This document shows positions 9,947-20,448 of a stretch of DNA of 64,000 nucleotides, piece after piece. Within the stretch, counting starts at the first letter, position 1; the number at the start of each line of letters is the position of its first letter. Origin of the DNA: Flavobacterium ginsengisoli (GTDB lineage Bacteria > Bacteroidota > Bacteroidia > Flavobacteriales > Flavobacteriaceae); the NCBI RefSeq assembly GCF_029625315.1, contig NZ_CP121110.1, positions 5,252,501-5,316,500 on the forward strand. The letters are read 5' to 3'. Made by a program: the position numbers and the translations under genes. The notes below the pieces were generated by a model. That model did not search any database, was not told where the DNA came from, and saw only the letters and a list, made by a program, of their open reading frames with translations.

Positions 9947-10768
9947 CTATTTTAGTATTATCGAAGAAATTAGCTGAGAAGTGAGAAGATCTTCCATTTC
10001 TAAAAGATTTTCTTCTTCAGCAAAATTACTAGCTTTATAAGAAAACAGTTTCCAGCGTTTTTTATGGTATTCCAACGCAGTTAAATTTTCTACCCAGTCG
10101 CCAGAATTCAGGTATAAAGTAGAACCATGTTTGTTTTCTTTGGTTACGATTTTTGGTTCATGAATATGTCCGCAAATTACATAATCGTAGTTTTTTTCAA
10201 TGGCTAGATCTGTTGCAGTGGTTTCAAAATCAGAAATAAATTTTACTGCTTTTTTAACACTTGCTTTTATTTTTTTCGAAAAAGAATACGGCTCGCGTCC
10301 TAGTTTTGCCAGACACCAGTTAGCAAATCGATTCATTAAAATTAAATAATCATAACCTAATCCGCCCAACTTTGCAATCCATTTTGAATGCTGAACAGAA
10401 GCGTCAAAGACATCTCCGTGGAAAATCCAAGCTTTTTTATCATCTAATTCTAAAACTAATTTATCAACAAGAGCAAAATTTCCCATATTCATATCACTGA
10501 ATTTTCTAAGTATCTCATCGTGATTTCCAGTAATATAGTAAACTTTTGTTCCTTTAGAAGCCATTCCGATTATGCGCTGAATAACTCGTAAATGCGCTTT
10601 TGGAAAATACGATTTACGAAACTGCCAAGCATCAATTATATCGCCATTTAAGACTAAAGTTTTGGGTTTAATGCTTGAAAGATAGTTGTTTAATTCTTTG
10701 GCGTGACTTCCGTAAGTTCCTAAATGGACATCAGAAAGGATGACCAATTCGACATTTCTTTTTTTCAA
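9947..10768 (-). CDS. Metallophosphoesterase, LpxH-like UDP-2,3-diacylglucosamine diphosphatase family
   Basis: 273 aa calcineurin-like phosphoesterase. Metal-binding motifs are in order: SDVHLG, LNGDIIDAWQF, TGNHDE, FHGDVFDA and CGHIHEPK. The sequence between GDIID and GNHD, and the C-terminal NSGDWVENLTAL, fit the LpxH-like group in Bacteroidota, which hydrolyses UDP-2,3-diacylglucosamine in lipid A synthesis. A different phosphoester substrate cannot be excluded. Cytosolic face of the inner membrane is expected. It is divergent from aroC, with a 188-bp gap. Confidence 0.85.
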   Translation of the reverse strand: MKKRNVELVILSDVHLGTYGSHAKELNNYLSSIKPKTLVLNGDIIDAWQFRKSYFPKAHLRVIQRIIGMASKGTKVYYITGNHDEILRKFSDMNMGNFALVDKLVLELDDKKAWIFHGDVFDASVQHSKWIAKLGGLGYDYLILMNRFANWCLAKLGREPYSFSKKIKASVKKAVKFISDFETTATDLAIEKNYDYVICGHIHEPKIVTKENKHGSTLYLNSGDWVENLTALEYHKKRWKLFSYKASNFAEEENLLEMEDLLTSQLISSIILK

Positions 10769-10956
10769 TTTTTCTTGATTTGAAGTTTTACAAATGAATA
10801 AAAATTTGTGAAGATTGATTTTATTAAAAGGTTATCAAAAAGTGGGTAATTTTACCAAATTGTGATTTTTATCCCATTTAATGTTTCGTTAATAATACCA
10901 GTTTTAAATTTTTTAATTTAATTCATAAAACTTACATTTGCTCAAAACAAAACACA

Positions 10957-12015
10957 ATGGCAGGAAACAGCTTCGGCACACTATATAAAGTAACTACATT
11001 TGGGGAATCTCATGGTGAAGCTTTAGGCGGAATTATTGATGGATGCCCTCCAGGAATACAATTAGATTTTGAAGCAATTGAAGTAGATATGGCTAGAAGA
11101 AAACCAGGTCAGTCAGCAATTGTTACACAAAGAAAAGAACCAGACAGCGTTCAATTCTTATCAGGAATATTTGAAGGAAAAACAACTGGAACTCCAATTG
11201 GTTTCATTATTCCAAATACCAATCAAAAATCAGACGATTACTCTCATATAAAAGATAATTATAGACCAAGCCATGCTGATTATGTTTATGATCAGAAATA
11301 TGGTTTACGTGATTATCGTGGTGGCGGAAGAAGTTCTGCAAGAGAAACAGCAAGTAGAGTAGTAGCAGGTGCAATTGCAAAACAAATGTTGCCTGAAATT
11401 AAAATCAATGCTTATGTTTCTTCTGTTGGGCCAATTCATTTAGATACACCTTATCAGGAATTGGATTTTTCTAAAATTGAAAGCAACCCTGTTCGTTGTC
11501 CAGATGAAAAATCTGCGGCGATTATGGAAGAATATATTCGTGATATCCGTAAACAAGGAGACACTGTCGGAGGTGTTGTAACTTGTGTAATTCAAAATGT
11601 TCCTGTTGGTTTAGGAGAACCTGTGTTTGATAAGCTTCATGCAGAATTAGGAAAAGCAATGCTTTCTATTAATGCAGTAAAAGGTTTTGAATACGGAAGC
11701 GGTTTTTCTGGTTCTGAAATGAAAGGAAGTGAACATAACGATTTATACAACCCTGACGGAACTACAAAAACAAATCTATCAGGCGGAATCCAAGGTGGTA
11801 TTAGCAACGGAATGGATATTTATTTCAGAGTAGCATTCAAGCCAGTAGCAACTATTATGCAGACTCAAGATTCTTTAGATAATAAAGGTAACATTACACC
11901 AATGACAGGAAAAGGACGTCATGATCCGTGTGTAGTGCCTCGCGCAGTGCCAATCGTAGAAGCGATGGCGGCAATTGTTTTGGCAGATTTTTATTTAATC
12001 AACAAAACATATTAA
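10957..12015 (+). CDS. aroC: Chorismate synthase
   Basis: Makes chorismate from 5-enolpyruvylshikimate 3-phosphate with reduced FMN, the last shikimate-pathway step; cytosolic. 352 aa, normal length. Signatures: [18 protein letters not shown] at the N-terminus, [31 protein letters not shown], and [15 protein letters not shown] near the end. ATG at 10957 with a TACATTTG -7-like box at 10933-10940 just upstream. No other aro gene is adjacent. Confidence 0.97.
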   Translation: MAGNSFGTLYKVTTFGESHGEALGGIIDGCPPGIQLDFEAIEVDMARRKPGQSAIVTQRKEPDSVQFLSGIFEGKTTGTPIGFIIPNTNQKSDDYSHIKDNYRPSHADYVYDQKYGLRDYRGGGRSSARETASRVVAGAIAKQMLPEIKINAYVSSVGPIHLDTPYQELDFSKIESNPVRCPDEKSAAIMEEYIRDIRKQGDTVGGVVTCVIQNVPVGLGEPVFDKLHAELGKAMLSINAVKGFEYGSGFSGSEMKGSEHNDLYNPDGTTKTNLSGGIQGGISNGMDIYFRVAFKPVATIMQTQDSLDNKGNITPMTGKGRHDPCVVPRAVPIVEAMAAIVLADFYLINKTY

Positions 12016-12067
12016 TAAAAGGTAAGACAGTGAGGGTCTTATATTTTAATAATTAAAAAATAATTTA

Positions 12068-13330
12068 ATGCAAGAAGTTACAGAAACTAAAAAACAATCA
12101 TTTCTTTCGGGATTAACAGGGCAAATTATAATTGCGATGGTTCTAGGAGCCGTTTTAGGCATTATATTGCACAACACTATTTCGCCAGAAGCGGCACAGT
12201 TATTTAGTGGCAAAATCAAAATGCTAGCAACGATTTTTATTCGTTTGGTGCAAATGATTATTTCTCCATTAGTTTTTACCACTTTGGTAGTAGGAATTGC
12301 AAAATTAGGAGATATTAAAACCGTTGGAAGAATTGGAGGGAAAGCTATTGGGTGGTTTTTTACAGCTTCATTTATTTCTCTTTTAATCGGATTGTTTTAC
12401 GTAAATGTTTTGCAGCCAGGTGTTGGTTTAAAACTAGAACACGTTGATATGGCAGCAGCTTCTGAAGTTACTGGTAAAACACAAAATCTATCTTTTGACA
12501 ATTTTGTTGAGCATATTGTGCCAAAAAGTATTGTTGAAGCAATGGCAACTAATGAAATCCTGCAGATTGTAGTCTTTTCTATTTTCTTCGGATTGGCAGC
12601 GACTTCTTTAGGAGAAACTGTAAAACCAATCATTGGTGCTTTTGATAAACTGTCTCATATCGTTTTGAAAATGGTAAACTATGTAATGAAGTTTGCTCCA
12701 ATTGGAGTTTTTGGCGCCATTGCAGGTGTGTTTGCGATTCGTGATGCTGAGGAATTGGTTATTACTTACTTTAAGTTTTTTGGTTCATTTTTAATTGGTA
12801 TCAGTACACTTTGGGTAATTTTAATCTTAATAGGATATATTTTCCTTAAAGGTAGAATGACAGAATTGTTAAGACGTATTACAGGACCTTTGGCAATCGC
12901 TTTTGGTACAACAAGTAGTGAAGCTGTATTTCCTAAATTAACAGAAGAGTTAGAAGCTTTTGGGGTAAAAGATAAAATTGTTTCTTTTATGTTGCCGCTT
13001 GGATATTCGTTTAACCTTGACGGAAGTATGATGTACATGACTTTTGCAAGTATCTTTATTGCTCAGTTCTATAATGTACATTTAGATTTAGGAACACAAA
13101 TGGCGATGCTTTTAGTTTTAATGCTTACTAGTAAAGGTATTGCAGGTGTGCCACGTGCAAGTTTGGTTGTAGTTGTCGCAACATGTGGTATGTTTGATAT
13201 TCCGATTGAAGGAATTGCATTAATTCTTCCAATTGATCACTTCTGCGATATGTTTAGAAGCGCAACAAATGTATTAGGAAATGCATTGGCAACTTCTGTT
13301 GTAGGACAATGGGAAGACAATAAAGAATAA
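12068..13330 (+). CDS. Dicarboxylate/amino acid:cation symporter (DAACS family)
   Basis: Inner-membrane secondary transporter of the GltP/DctA family, moving glutamate, aspartate or C4-dicarboxylates with Na+ or H+. 420 aa. Family signatures: FGTTSSEAVFPKL (first re-entrant hairpin, Ser-rich), GYSFNLDGSMMYMTFASIF (TM7 NMDGT-like region, here NLDGS), LTSKGIAGVPRAS (second hairpin) and DHFCDMFRSATNVLGNA (TM8 binding site with Asp and Asn). About eight helices are visible. The substrate cannot be decided from the sequence. It follows aroC by 52 bp on the same strand. Confidence 0.92.
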   Translation: MQEVTETKKQSFLSGLTGQIIIAMVLGAVLGIILHNTISPEAAQLFSGKIKMLATIFIRLVQMIISPLVFTTLVVGIAKLGDIKTVGRIGGKAIGWFFTASFISLLIGLFYVNVLQPGVGLKLEHVDMAAASEVTGKTQNLSFDNFVEHIVPKSIVEAMATNEILQIVVFSIFFGLAATSLGETVKPIIGAFDKLSHIVLKMVNYVMKFAPIGVFGAIAGVFAIRDAEELVITYFKFFGSFLIGISTLWVILILIGYIFLKGRMTELLRRITGPLAIAFGTTSSEAVFPKLTEELEAFGVKDKIVSFMLPLGYSFNLDGSMMYMTFASIFIAQFYNVHLDLGTQMAMLLVLMLTSKGIAGVPRASLVVVVATCGMFDIPIEGIALILPIDHFCDMFRSATNVLGNALATSVVGQWEDNKE

Positions 13331-13454
13331 TAAAAACGCTGAGATTTTAATTTTTTTATCTTAGTTATCGAAATAATATTTGAAAAGCTGTATTTTTTTA
13401 TGAAATGCGACTTTTTTTATTTTAAAGTGTATATTTGATCAAATTAGCCGATTA

Positions 13455-15639
13455 ATGCCCCAAAAACGGATTTTTTTACTATTATTCTTGGTTCTGAATT
13501 GCTTTGCCAATTCGGCAATTGCGCAATCTCATTGTAATCTCGATCCTAAAATTGATAAGACTGTAAAAGAAGCACTTTTAAATTTTAGGGAAGCTAATTT
13601 CGAAAAATCACTCATTTATTCCAGAGCAGCCTTAAACGCGGCAACAGCAATAAAAGATTATTGTCTTATTGCTCGTTCCTATAATATTATTGCGGCCAAT
13701 TATAACGAATTAACAGAGTTTGATAAAGCTATTTTTTTCTATAAGAAAGGCCTCTACTACGCTAACAAAACCAATAATGATTCTATAAAATGCCTTCTCT
13801 ATAATAATTTAGGGAATATGTATTGTTTTGAAAAGAAGCAATTTGATGAAGGGATTCGAAATTATAAGAAAGCGGTCGCTTTTGCTTTGAAAATTAATGA
13901 TTTAAAGGAAGTTTATTTTACTAATATCAATATTGCTTGGGCTTATTTTGATATTGGAAATTTCAATCAAGGACATCTTTTTTTAAAATATGTTAACAGC
14001 ACTAAATTAAAATACAACGACGGATCGACAGAAGTTATTGTTGATATGCTGAACGGTATTTATTCTAGTCATATAAAGGATGATAAAGCTGCCAATGCCT
14101 ATTTTTTAAGTGCTATTGAGGCAGGAAAAAAATGTCAAGAAAAATCAGATCTGGCGCATGCTTATTTAGAATATTCTCATTTTTTGAATAAAATCAATAA
14201 ACACAAAGAAGCTTACGGTGCTCTGGTTAATCATTATAATCTTTCGGATAACTTGTATGATGTTAAAAAGCTTAAAAGAGCATCTCAAGCAGGTTTAAGT
14301 CTTGAATTAGATGAATATAAAAGACAGATTGATAAAGTTGAAGGAGAAAAAGTAGAGCAATCTCAGAGTTTAAGAAAATCAAAAATCATTGTAATTCTTT
14401 TTATTTTGATTTCGCTAATTCTTCTAATTTTAATTGTCACTCTGGTAAAGAATATCAGATATAAGAAAAAACACAATTTAGAGCTTCTTAAAGCTAAAGA
14501 AATTGCAGAAGAAGCCTCTTTGCTCAAAACTCAATTTATATCGACGATAAGCCACGAATTAAGAACGCCGCTTTATGGAGTAGTTGGAATTACAAATATG
14601 CTTGCTAGAAGAGCATAAAGAAATTTCGAGAAGCCAGCATTTAAGTTCTCTAAAGTTTTCTGCTAGATATTTGCTGTCGCTCGTAAATGATATTTTGCAG
14701 ATCAATAAAATTGAAGAAAACAAAATCGTTCTGGAAAACCTGACTTTTAATATTTCTGATGAAATAACGGTAATTAAGAATTCGCTTTCTTTTCTTTCGC
14801 AGAAAAATAATAATAGCATTTCTATTGATATTGATCCACATATTCCAGAATATTTAATTGGAGATAAATTGCGTCTGGCTCAGATTTTAATGAACTTGGT
14901 TAGCAATGCGTTGAAATTTACTAAAGACGGGCAAGTTGAAATTATCATAAAACTAAATAAGGTAGAAGGGAAGCTCCATTATTTGGATTTCTTGATAAAA
15001 GACAACGGAATTGGAATTGCAGTTGTAGATCAGAACAAGATTTTTGAAAAGTTTGTTCAAGTTGGCCGAAAAGATGAAGATTATCAAGGTACAGGTTTAG
15101 GACTTAGTATTGTTAAAAGGCTTTTAGGTCTTTTTGGAAGCAGTATTACTTTGGATAGTGATTTAGGAAAAGGAACTTCATTTTCGTTTACAATTGCTTT
15201 TGAGCACGATTTGGCTAAAACAAAAAGTATTATTGATGAGATTGAAGTGGATTTAACTTCGAGCGAAGTTTATAAAATTTTAGTCGTTGAAGACAATTTG
15301 ATCAATCAGCTTGTTACCAAAAAGATTATTGAAAAAAACAATTATGCTTGTAAAGTTGTTGATGATGGTTTTGTTGCGCTTAAAATTTTAGAAGACGAAA
15401 CTTTTGATTTGATTTTAATGGATATCAATATGCCTTTAATGAACGGATTTGAAACTACGAAAAGAATACGTCTTCAAGGAATAGAAACTCCAATTGTAGC
15501 TTTAACGGCTTTTGATAAAGATGAAATTACAGATGAAGCAATTTCGTCTGGAATGAACGATATTATAATTAAACCTTTTGAGCCAGTTAAATTATTTAAA
15601 ATAATCAATTTCTTGATAAACGAAAAAAACGCTGTTTAG
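13455..15639 (+). CDS. TPR-containing hybrid histidine kinase/response regulator (frameshift at 14600-14605)
   Basis: 727 aa after correction. Order: signal peptide (about 1-23), TPR-like helical repeats (about 50-290), one membrane helix (about 311-333), a HisKA domain with [11 protein letters not shown] around residue 369, a HATPase with [16 protein letters not shown] and [10 protein letters not shown], and a receiver domain with [17 protein letters not shown] and IIKPFEP. The sensor TPR part is therefore predicted to be periplasmic. An extra T in GCTTGC (14600-14605) shifts the frame in the HisKA helix. A TATATTTG box lies at 13430-13437. The gene ends inside a terminator shared with the convergent helicase. 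Output target unknown. Confidence 0.88.
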
Positions 15640-15653
15640 TACCAGCGTTTTTT
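15624..15653. terminator. Bidirectional terminator containing both overlapping stop codons
   Basis: AAAAAACGCTG (15624-15634) pairs with CAGCGTTTTTT (15643-15653) around an 8-nt loop. The loop region holds the TAG of the histidine kinase (15637-15639) and the stop of the convergent helicase (complement of 15636-15638). The A and T runs make it work in both directions. Confidence 0.8.
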
Positions 15654-16884
15654 ATTTTTCTTAGCATTATTTGATTTTCTCGATTTATGAGCGCCACCGC
15701 TTCTGTTTGAGCTTTTAGGCTTTTCTCCAGCTTCCGGACTTCCAGAATGCCATTGATACGGATGATCTGCAATTGTTTTTACATCAACCTTAATTAATTT
15801 CTGAATGTCTTTCCAGTACGGAAGTTCGTCTTTTCCACAAAAAGAAATCGCAATTCCGCCGTTTCCAGCGCGACCAGTACGGCCAATACGGTGAACATAA
15901 GTTTCAGGAATATTAGGTAAATCAAAATTGATTACATAAGGAAGCTGTTCGATATCAATTCCTCTTGCGAGCAATATCAGTTGCAACTAGAACTCCAACT
16001 TCTTTATTTTTAAAAGCGTCTAGAACTCTTTGTCTTGCATTTTGAGATTTGTCTCCATGAATCGCTTCTGCGGGAATATCTTTTTTGCGAAGTGCTTTAA
16101 CAACATTATCTGCACCGTGTTTTGTACGTGAAAACACAAGCACGTTAGATAAATTCTCTTCTTTAATTAAAGTATAAAGCAAGTTTCTTTTTTCGGTTTT
16201 ATCTACAAAATAAACACGCTGCTCTACATTTTCTGCAGTAGATGAAACGGGAGAAACTTCTACTTGTGCTGGATCTTGAAGAAACATTTCTGCCAATTCG
16301 CGAATTGCAATTGGCATAGTTGCAGAGAAAAGTAAAGTTTGTCTGTTTTTTGGAGTTAGTTTTACGATTTTTTTGACATCGTTAACAAAACCCATATCTA
16401 ACATCTGATCGGCTTCGTCTAACACTAAAGTGTGCAAATGATTTAAATCAAGAAAACCTTGTTTATGAAGGTCAAGCAAACGTCCTGGAGTAGCAATTAA
16501 TATATCAACTCCGTTTTTTAAAGCATCAACTTGAGGATTCTGAGAAACTCCTCCAAAAATAGTCAGTTGCGTTAAGTTGGTATATTTTGCGTAAGTGTCA
16601 AAACTTTGTCCAATTTGTACAGCAAGTTCACGAGTAGGTGTAACTACAAGGGCGCGAATTACTTTTGCTTTTTTTGATGAACCGACAATTCGATGTAGTT
16701 GATGTATAATTGGAATAGCAAAAGTCGCCGTTTTTCCTGTTCCTGTCTGCGCACAGCCAATTAAATCACGACCTTCTAAAACAATAGGAATTGATTTTTC
16801 CTGAATTGGAGTCGGATTTAAATAGCCTTCTTCAAATACGGCTTTTTGTATACTTTTTGAAAGTGATAGATCTTCGAATAACAT
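15636..16884 (-). CDS. DEAD-box RNA helicase, RhlE type (frameshift at 15967-15972)
   Basis: ATP-dependent RNA helicase, cytosolic. 415 aa after correction, starting at the ATG at 16884 ([20 protein letters not shown]); the upstream in-frame extension to 16983 is not conserved in character. Motifs: Q motif [39 protein letters not shown] ([13 protein letters not shown]), SAT (FSATMP), VATDIAARGID after correction, and [10 protein letters not shown]. The tail is basic and low-complexity ([20 protein letters not shown]), as in RhlE proteins. An inserted base in GCGAGC (plus strand 15967-15972) breaks the frame in the conserved ATDIAARGID motif, an improbable site for a real lesion in a useful helicase. 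Confidence 0.92.
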
Positions 16885-17020
16885 ATCTTTGGTATTTAGT
16901 ATTTTAGTTTTAATTACTAAAATGCTGTGCAAAGATATGTTTATTCGTTCAATCGTTTGTTTGAATTTGCTTTTATTTGGCAAAGAGGCCTTATAGCATA
17001 ATCAAATAGAATATTTAAAA

Positions 17021-18058
17021 TCAAGCAGGTTCTATGTTAGCTTTGATAAAATCGGTTACCAAATAACCAATTAATTTGCCAATTAAATTATTGTTTGGAG
17101 AATTGTCTAAATCTGGCGCACCCTCGCAAATATGCAGATATGTGGCATTTTTATGTTCTGCAAAGAAAGAAACAAATTGCCTTAATTCTTCAACAGAAAA
17201 TCCGCTGATTGTCATGGCACTACTGGCGATATTAGGAATTGCATCTAAGTCAATTTCAATTCCGAAAGCATCATTTTTAATAAAATCCAAAGCTGTAATC
17301 ATTTCACGATTAAAGTCTTTTTCTTTTCTAATGTTGACACTGTCGTAAGTATTGTAACGAACGCGGTCTTCCAATTTTTTAATAATATCTAAAACACTTT
17401 TTGACGTGTAATTCTCGTGCAGACCAAAAATGAAATATTTCTTTAAAAAACCTTCTTCGTAAGCGTATGAAAATCCATTTCCGCTGTGACGGCCTTCTAA
17501 AATTCTAAAATCAGAATGCGCATCAAAATTAATGGCATTTACAGGTTTTCCTTTTGCAAGTGCAGCGCCTTTAATATTTCCGTAAGCATTATTATGGCCT
17601 CCGCCAATAATAATTGGTGTTTTTCCAGCTTTAATTATGGTAAAAATAATATGAGAAACTTCTTTGTCTATTTTTTCAACTAGCTGGCTTAATTTGGAAC
17701 GGTCGTCAATGTCGTTAAAATCTAAGTTTTCAACTTCACGCATTTCGTCAGCAACATTGATATGTCCTAGAATAATAATATTGCTTCCTTTAGCAAAACG
17801 ATTGTGCTGAATGTTTGCAATGCTTTTTATAGCGCATTGCCATGCAGAAGCAGCTCCAGGTCTTCCGTAATTGGCACGAACACCAATATCTTCAGGAATT
17901 CCTAAAAGCACATATTTAGCTTCACTTTCTTTAATAAAATTAATCTTATCAATTCCTGGCGGAATGACAATCATTTTTTCTCCGAACTTTATTTCACCAC
18001 TTCTGTGATTTGTGATTTTTGCTAAATCATTTATAGTGAATGGGATTAATTTTTCCAT
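17021..18058 (-). CDS. hutG: Formimidoylglutamase-like arginase-family enzyme
   Basis: Dinuclear-metal ureohydrolase-family enzyme, 345 aa. Metal motifs: GGGHNNAYG, NFDAHSDFR and IEIDLDAI, corresponding to the family's GGxHx, DAHxD and DxDxxDP regions, the last one modified. The HutG reading (N-formimidoyl-L-glutamate to glutamate plus formamide) is favoured because imidazolonepropionase lies about 1 kb away on the same strand, with one opposite-strand gene between. Agmatinase or arginase activity is the alternative. Cytosolic. Confidence 0.78.
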   Translation of the reverse strand: MEKLIPFTINDLAKITNHRSGEIKFGEKMIVIPPGIDKINFIKESEAKYVLLGIPEDIGVRANYGRPGAASAWQCAIKSIANIQHNRFAKGSNIIILGHINVADEMREVENLDFNDIDDRSKLSQLVEKIDKEVSHIIFTIIKAGKTPIIIGGGHNNAYGNIKGAALAKGKPVNAINFDAHSDFRILEGRHSGNGFSYAYEEGFLKKYFIFGLHENYTSKSVLDIIKKLEDRVRYNTYDSVNIRKEKDFNREMITALDFIKNDAFGIEIDLDAIPNIASSAMTISGFSVEELRQFVSFFAEHKNATYLHICEGAPDLDNSPNNNLIGKLIGYLVTDFIKANIEPA

Positions 18059-18156
18059 GAAAAAAATTTATTTTCCAAAAATAATATAATTGTAGAAACT
18101 TACGTTATTACCTTATATTAATTCTTAAATTTGTTATTAAAGAAAATTATTTAAAT

Positions 18157-19036
18157 ATGGAAAACCCAAAGAACAACAATTCAAGTCTAAAGGCGGTAAT
18201 CGCGGTTTTAGCAGTCCTACTGATCGGTAGCTTAGTGTATATTTTTAAATTATCTTCTGATACAGAGGTGGTTAAAACTGAACTTACAACAACCTTGACT
18301 GAAAAAGAATCTGTAATGAAAGATTTACAGGAGTTAAAAGCGACTTATGATGCTTGCTATTGCTGAAAACACTTCTATGTCTGACGAATTAATTCAAGAG
18401 AGAGACAAAGTGGTTGCTTTAATGGATGATTTGAACAAATCTAAAGGAGATGTTTCTAAATACAGATCTCAAGTTCAAGCAATGCAAAGCAAAATGAAAA
18501 CTTTAGTTGCTGAAAATGATGAGTTGAAAAAACAAAATGGTGTTTTAACTACTCAAAGAGATAGTACTATTGTAGTTTTAGGAGAATCTAAAAAATATAA
18601 CGAAGTATTAGTTGGTCAAAACGAAGAATTAGCTAAAACGGTAGAGAAAGGTTCTAAATTATCTGTATTAAATACTAAAACTTCAGCTTACAAATTGAAA
18701 AGCTCTGGGAAACAAATCGAAACAGATAAAGCAAGCCGTGCTGATATGTTGAAAGTTAGTTTTACAATTGCTGAAAATCAAATTGCAAAATCTGGAGATA
18801 AAACGTATTATGTTCAAGTTATCGATGCTAAAAACAATGTTTTAGGCGAAAAGAAAACAGAAAACTTTGGAGACAATACATTAACTTATAGCTTCAAAAC
18901 TACAGTAAAATATGAAAATAAAACTGTTCAAGTTAGTGAAGATTTACCAGGAAAAGATTTTGCTAAAGGAACTTATTTTATCAATGTTTTTGATAATGAT
19001 GAGTTAGTTTCTAAAACTAGTTTCAGTTTAAGATAA
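18157..19036 (+). CDS. Membrane-anchored coiled-coil protein of unknown function (frameshift at 18352-18357)
   Basis: 292 aa after removal of one T in GCTTGC. One N-terminal membrane helix (about 13-31, AVIAVLAVLLIGSLVYIF) is followed by a long charged coiled coil (about 35-170) and a compact C-terminal domain (about 185-290) rich in beta strands with MLKVSFTIAEN and YYVQVIDAKNNVLG. The topology suggests a periplasmic coiled coil carrying a small beta domain. I recognise it as a conserved flavobacterial type but know no function. A TAAATTTG box lies at 18126-18133 and a good terminator follows. Confidence 0.8.
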
Positions 19037-19070
19037 TTCTGCCGAAGGGAAAAATACCACTTAGATATTA

Positions 19071-19100
19071 AAGGTCTGTGATTTTCACAGACCTTTTTTT
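19071..19100 (+). terminator. Rho-independent terminator
   Basis: AAGGTCTGTGA (19071-19081) pairs with TCACAGACCTT (19085-19095), loop TTT, followed by a T run. It serves the coiled-coil gene. Confidence 0.85.
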
Positions 19101-19117
19101 ATGGAATAAAACTTGAG

Positions 19118-20354
19118 TTATATAATTTGACCCTCAACAAAAACAGATTCGATAAGATTGCTTCCAAATGCATAAGGAATCTGATAATAAGAAGAAATAG
19201 GTTTTGTTACGATCAAATTGGCTTTCTTGCCTTTTGTAATGCTTCCGTGAGTTTCTGAAAGCCCCATTGCGTAAGCGCCGTTTATTGTAGCCGCATTAAT
19301 AGCTTCTTCTGGTGTCAATTTCATTTTAATACACGCCGTTGCAACTACAAAATTCATATTTCCGGATGGAGTAGAGCCAGGATTAAAATCTGTTGCTAAT
19401 GCTATTGGTAAACCGGCTTTTATCATTTCGCGCGCTGGCGTGTACGGAATACTTAAAAAATAAGAGCAAGAAGGTAAGGCTACAGGCATTGTTTCTGTAT
19501 CTTTTAATGCTTGGATATCTTCTGGATTCATCACTTCAAGATGATCGACAGAAATAGCGTTAAATTTAACTCCAGCTTGGATTCCGCCAATTGAATTAAA
19601 TTGATTGACATGGATTTTTGATTTTAAACCAAAAGCTAAACCTGCTTCCATTATTTTTTCGGTTTCTTCAACAGAAAAATAACCGCTTTCGCAGAAAACA
19701 TCAACATAATCTGCAAGTTTGTTTTTGGAAATTTCTGGCAAGCATTTCGTTAATAATTTCGTCCAGATAACCCGCTTTATCATCTTTGTAATGTAAAGGA
19801 AAAGCATGTGCGCCCAGAAATGTCGCTTTAATTGCAATAGGATAATTTTCTGCTAGTTTTTGAATTACACGAAGCATTTTTAATTCTCCATCAACTGTCA
19901 ATCCGTAGCCAGATTTTATTTCTACGGCACCAGTTCCTAAATGCATTACTTCTTCTAAACGGATTTTAGATTGTTCGTAAATTTCTTCTTCAGAAGAATC
20001 ATTTAGTTTCTTAGCCGAATTAAGAATTCCGCCGCCGCGATTGGCGATTTCTTCATAAGAAAGCCCGTTGATACGATCTACAAATTCCTGTTCGCGGTTT
20101 CCTGCATAAACAATATGAGTGTGGCTGTCGCACCAAGACGGAAGAACAACTTTTCCTGTTGCATCAATTATTTGGTCGGCATTTATTTTTGGAAGATTAT
20201 CCATTGAGCCAAAATCTTCGATCAAATTGTCTTTTAGTATTAAAAAAGCATTTTTAATAGTTGGAAGTTTTGCCATTTCAGAACCTGAAACTTTAGCGAT
20301 TGAAGTTTCGCGAACTTGTAGTAACTCTTGTATATTTTTGATTAAAGTGATCAT
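19118..20354 (-). CDS. hutI: Imidazolonepropionase (frameshift at 19738-19743)
   Basis: Hydrolyses 4-imidazolone-5-propionate to N-formimidoyl-L-glutamate in histidine degradation; cytosolic amidohydrolase. 411 aa after correcting an extra base in GCAAGC (plus strand), which splits the ORF between EIINEML and PEISKNKLADYVDVF. Motifs: CDSHTHIVYAGNREQEF (metal His pair), ANRGGGI, EIKSGYGL, FLGAHAFP, HVNQF, VDHLE and ATDFNPGSTP (metal Asp). Works with the HutG-like protein at 17021; hutH and hutU are not in the window. Confidence 0.93.
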
Positions 20355-20448
20355 TAGTAAGAATTGTTATAAAACACAAATTTCACAAATTTTCACGGAT
20401 TAATATGTGAAAACTTGTGAAATTCGTAAAATTGTTTTTCTCTAAAGA

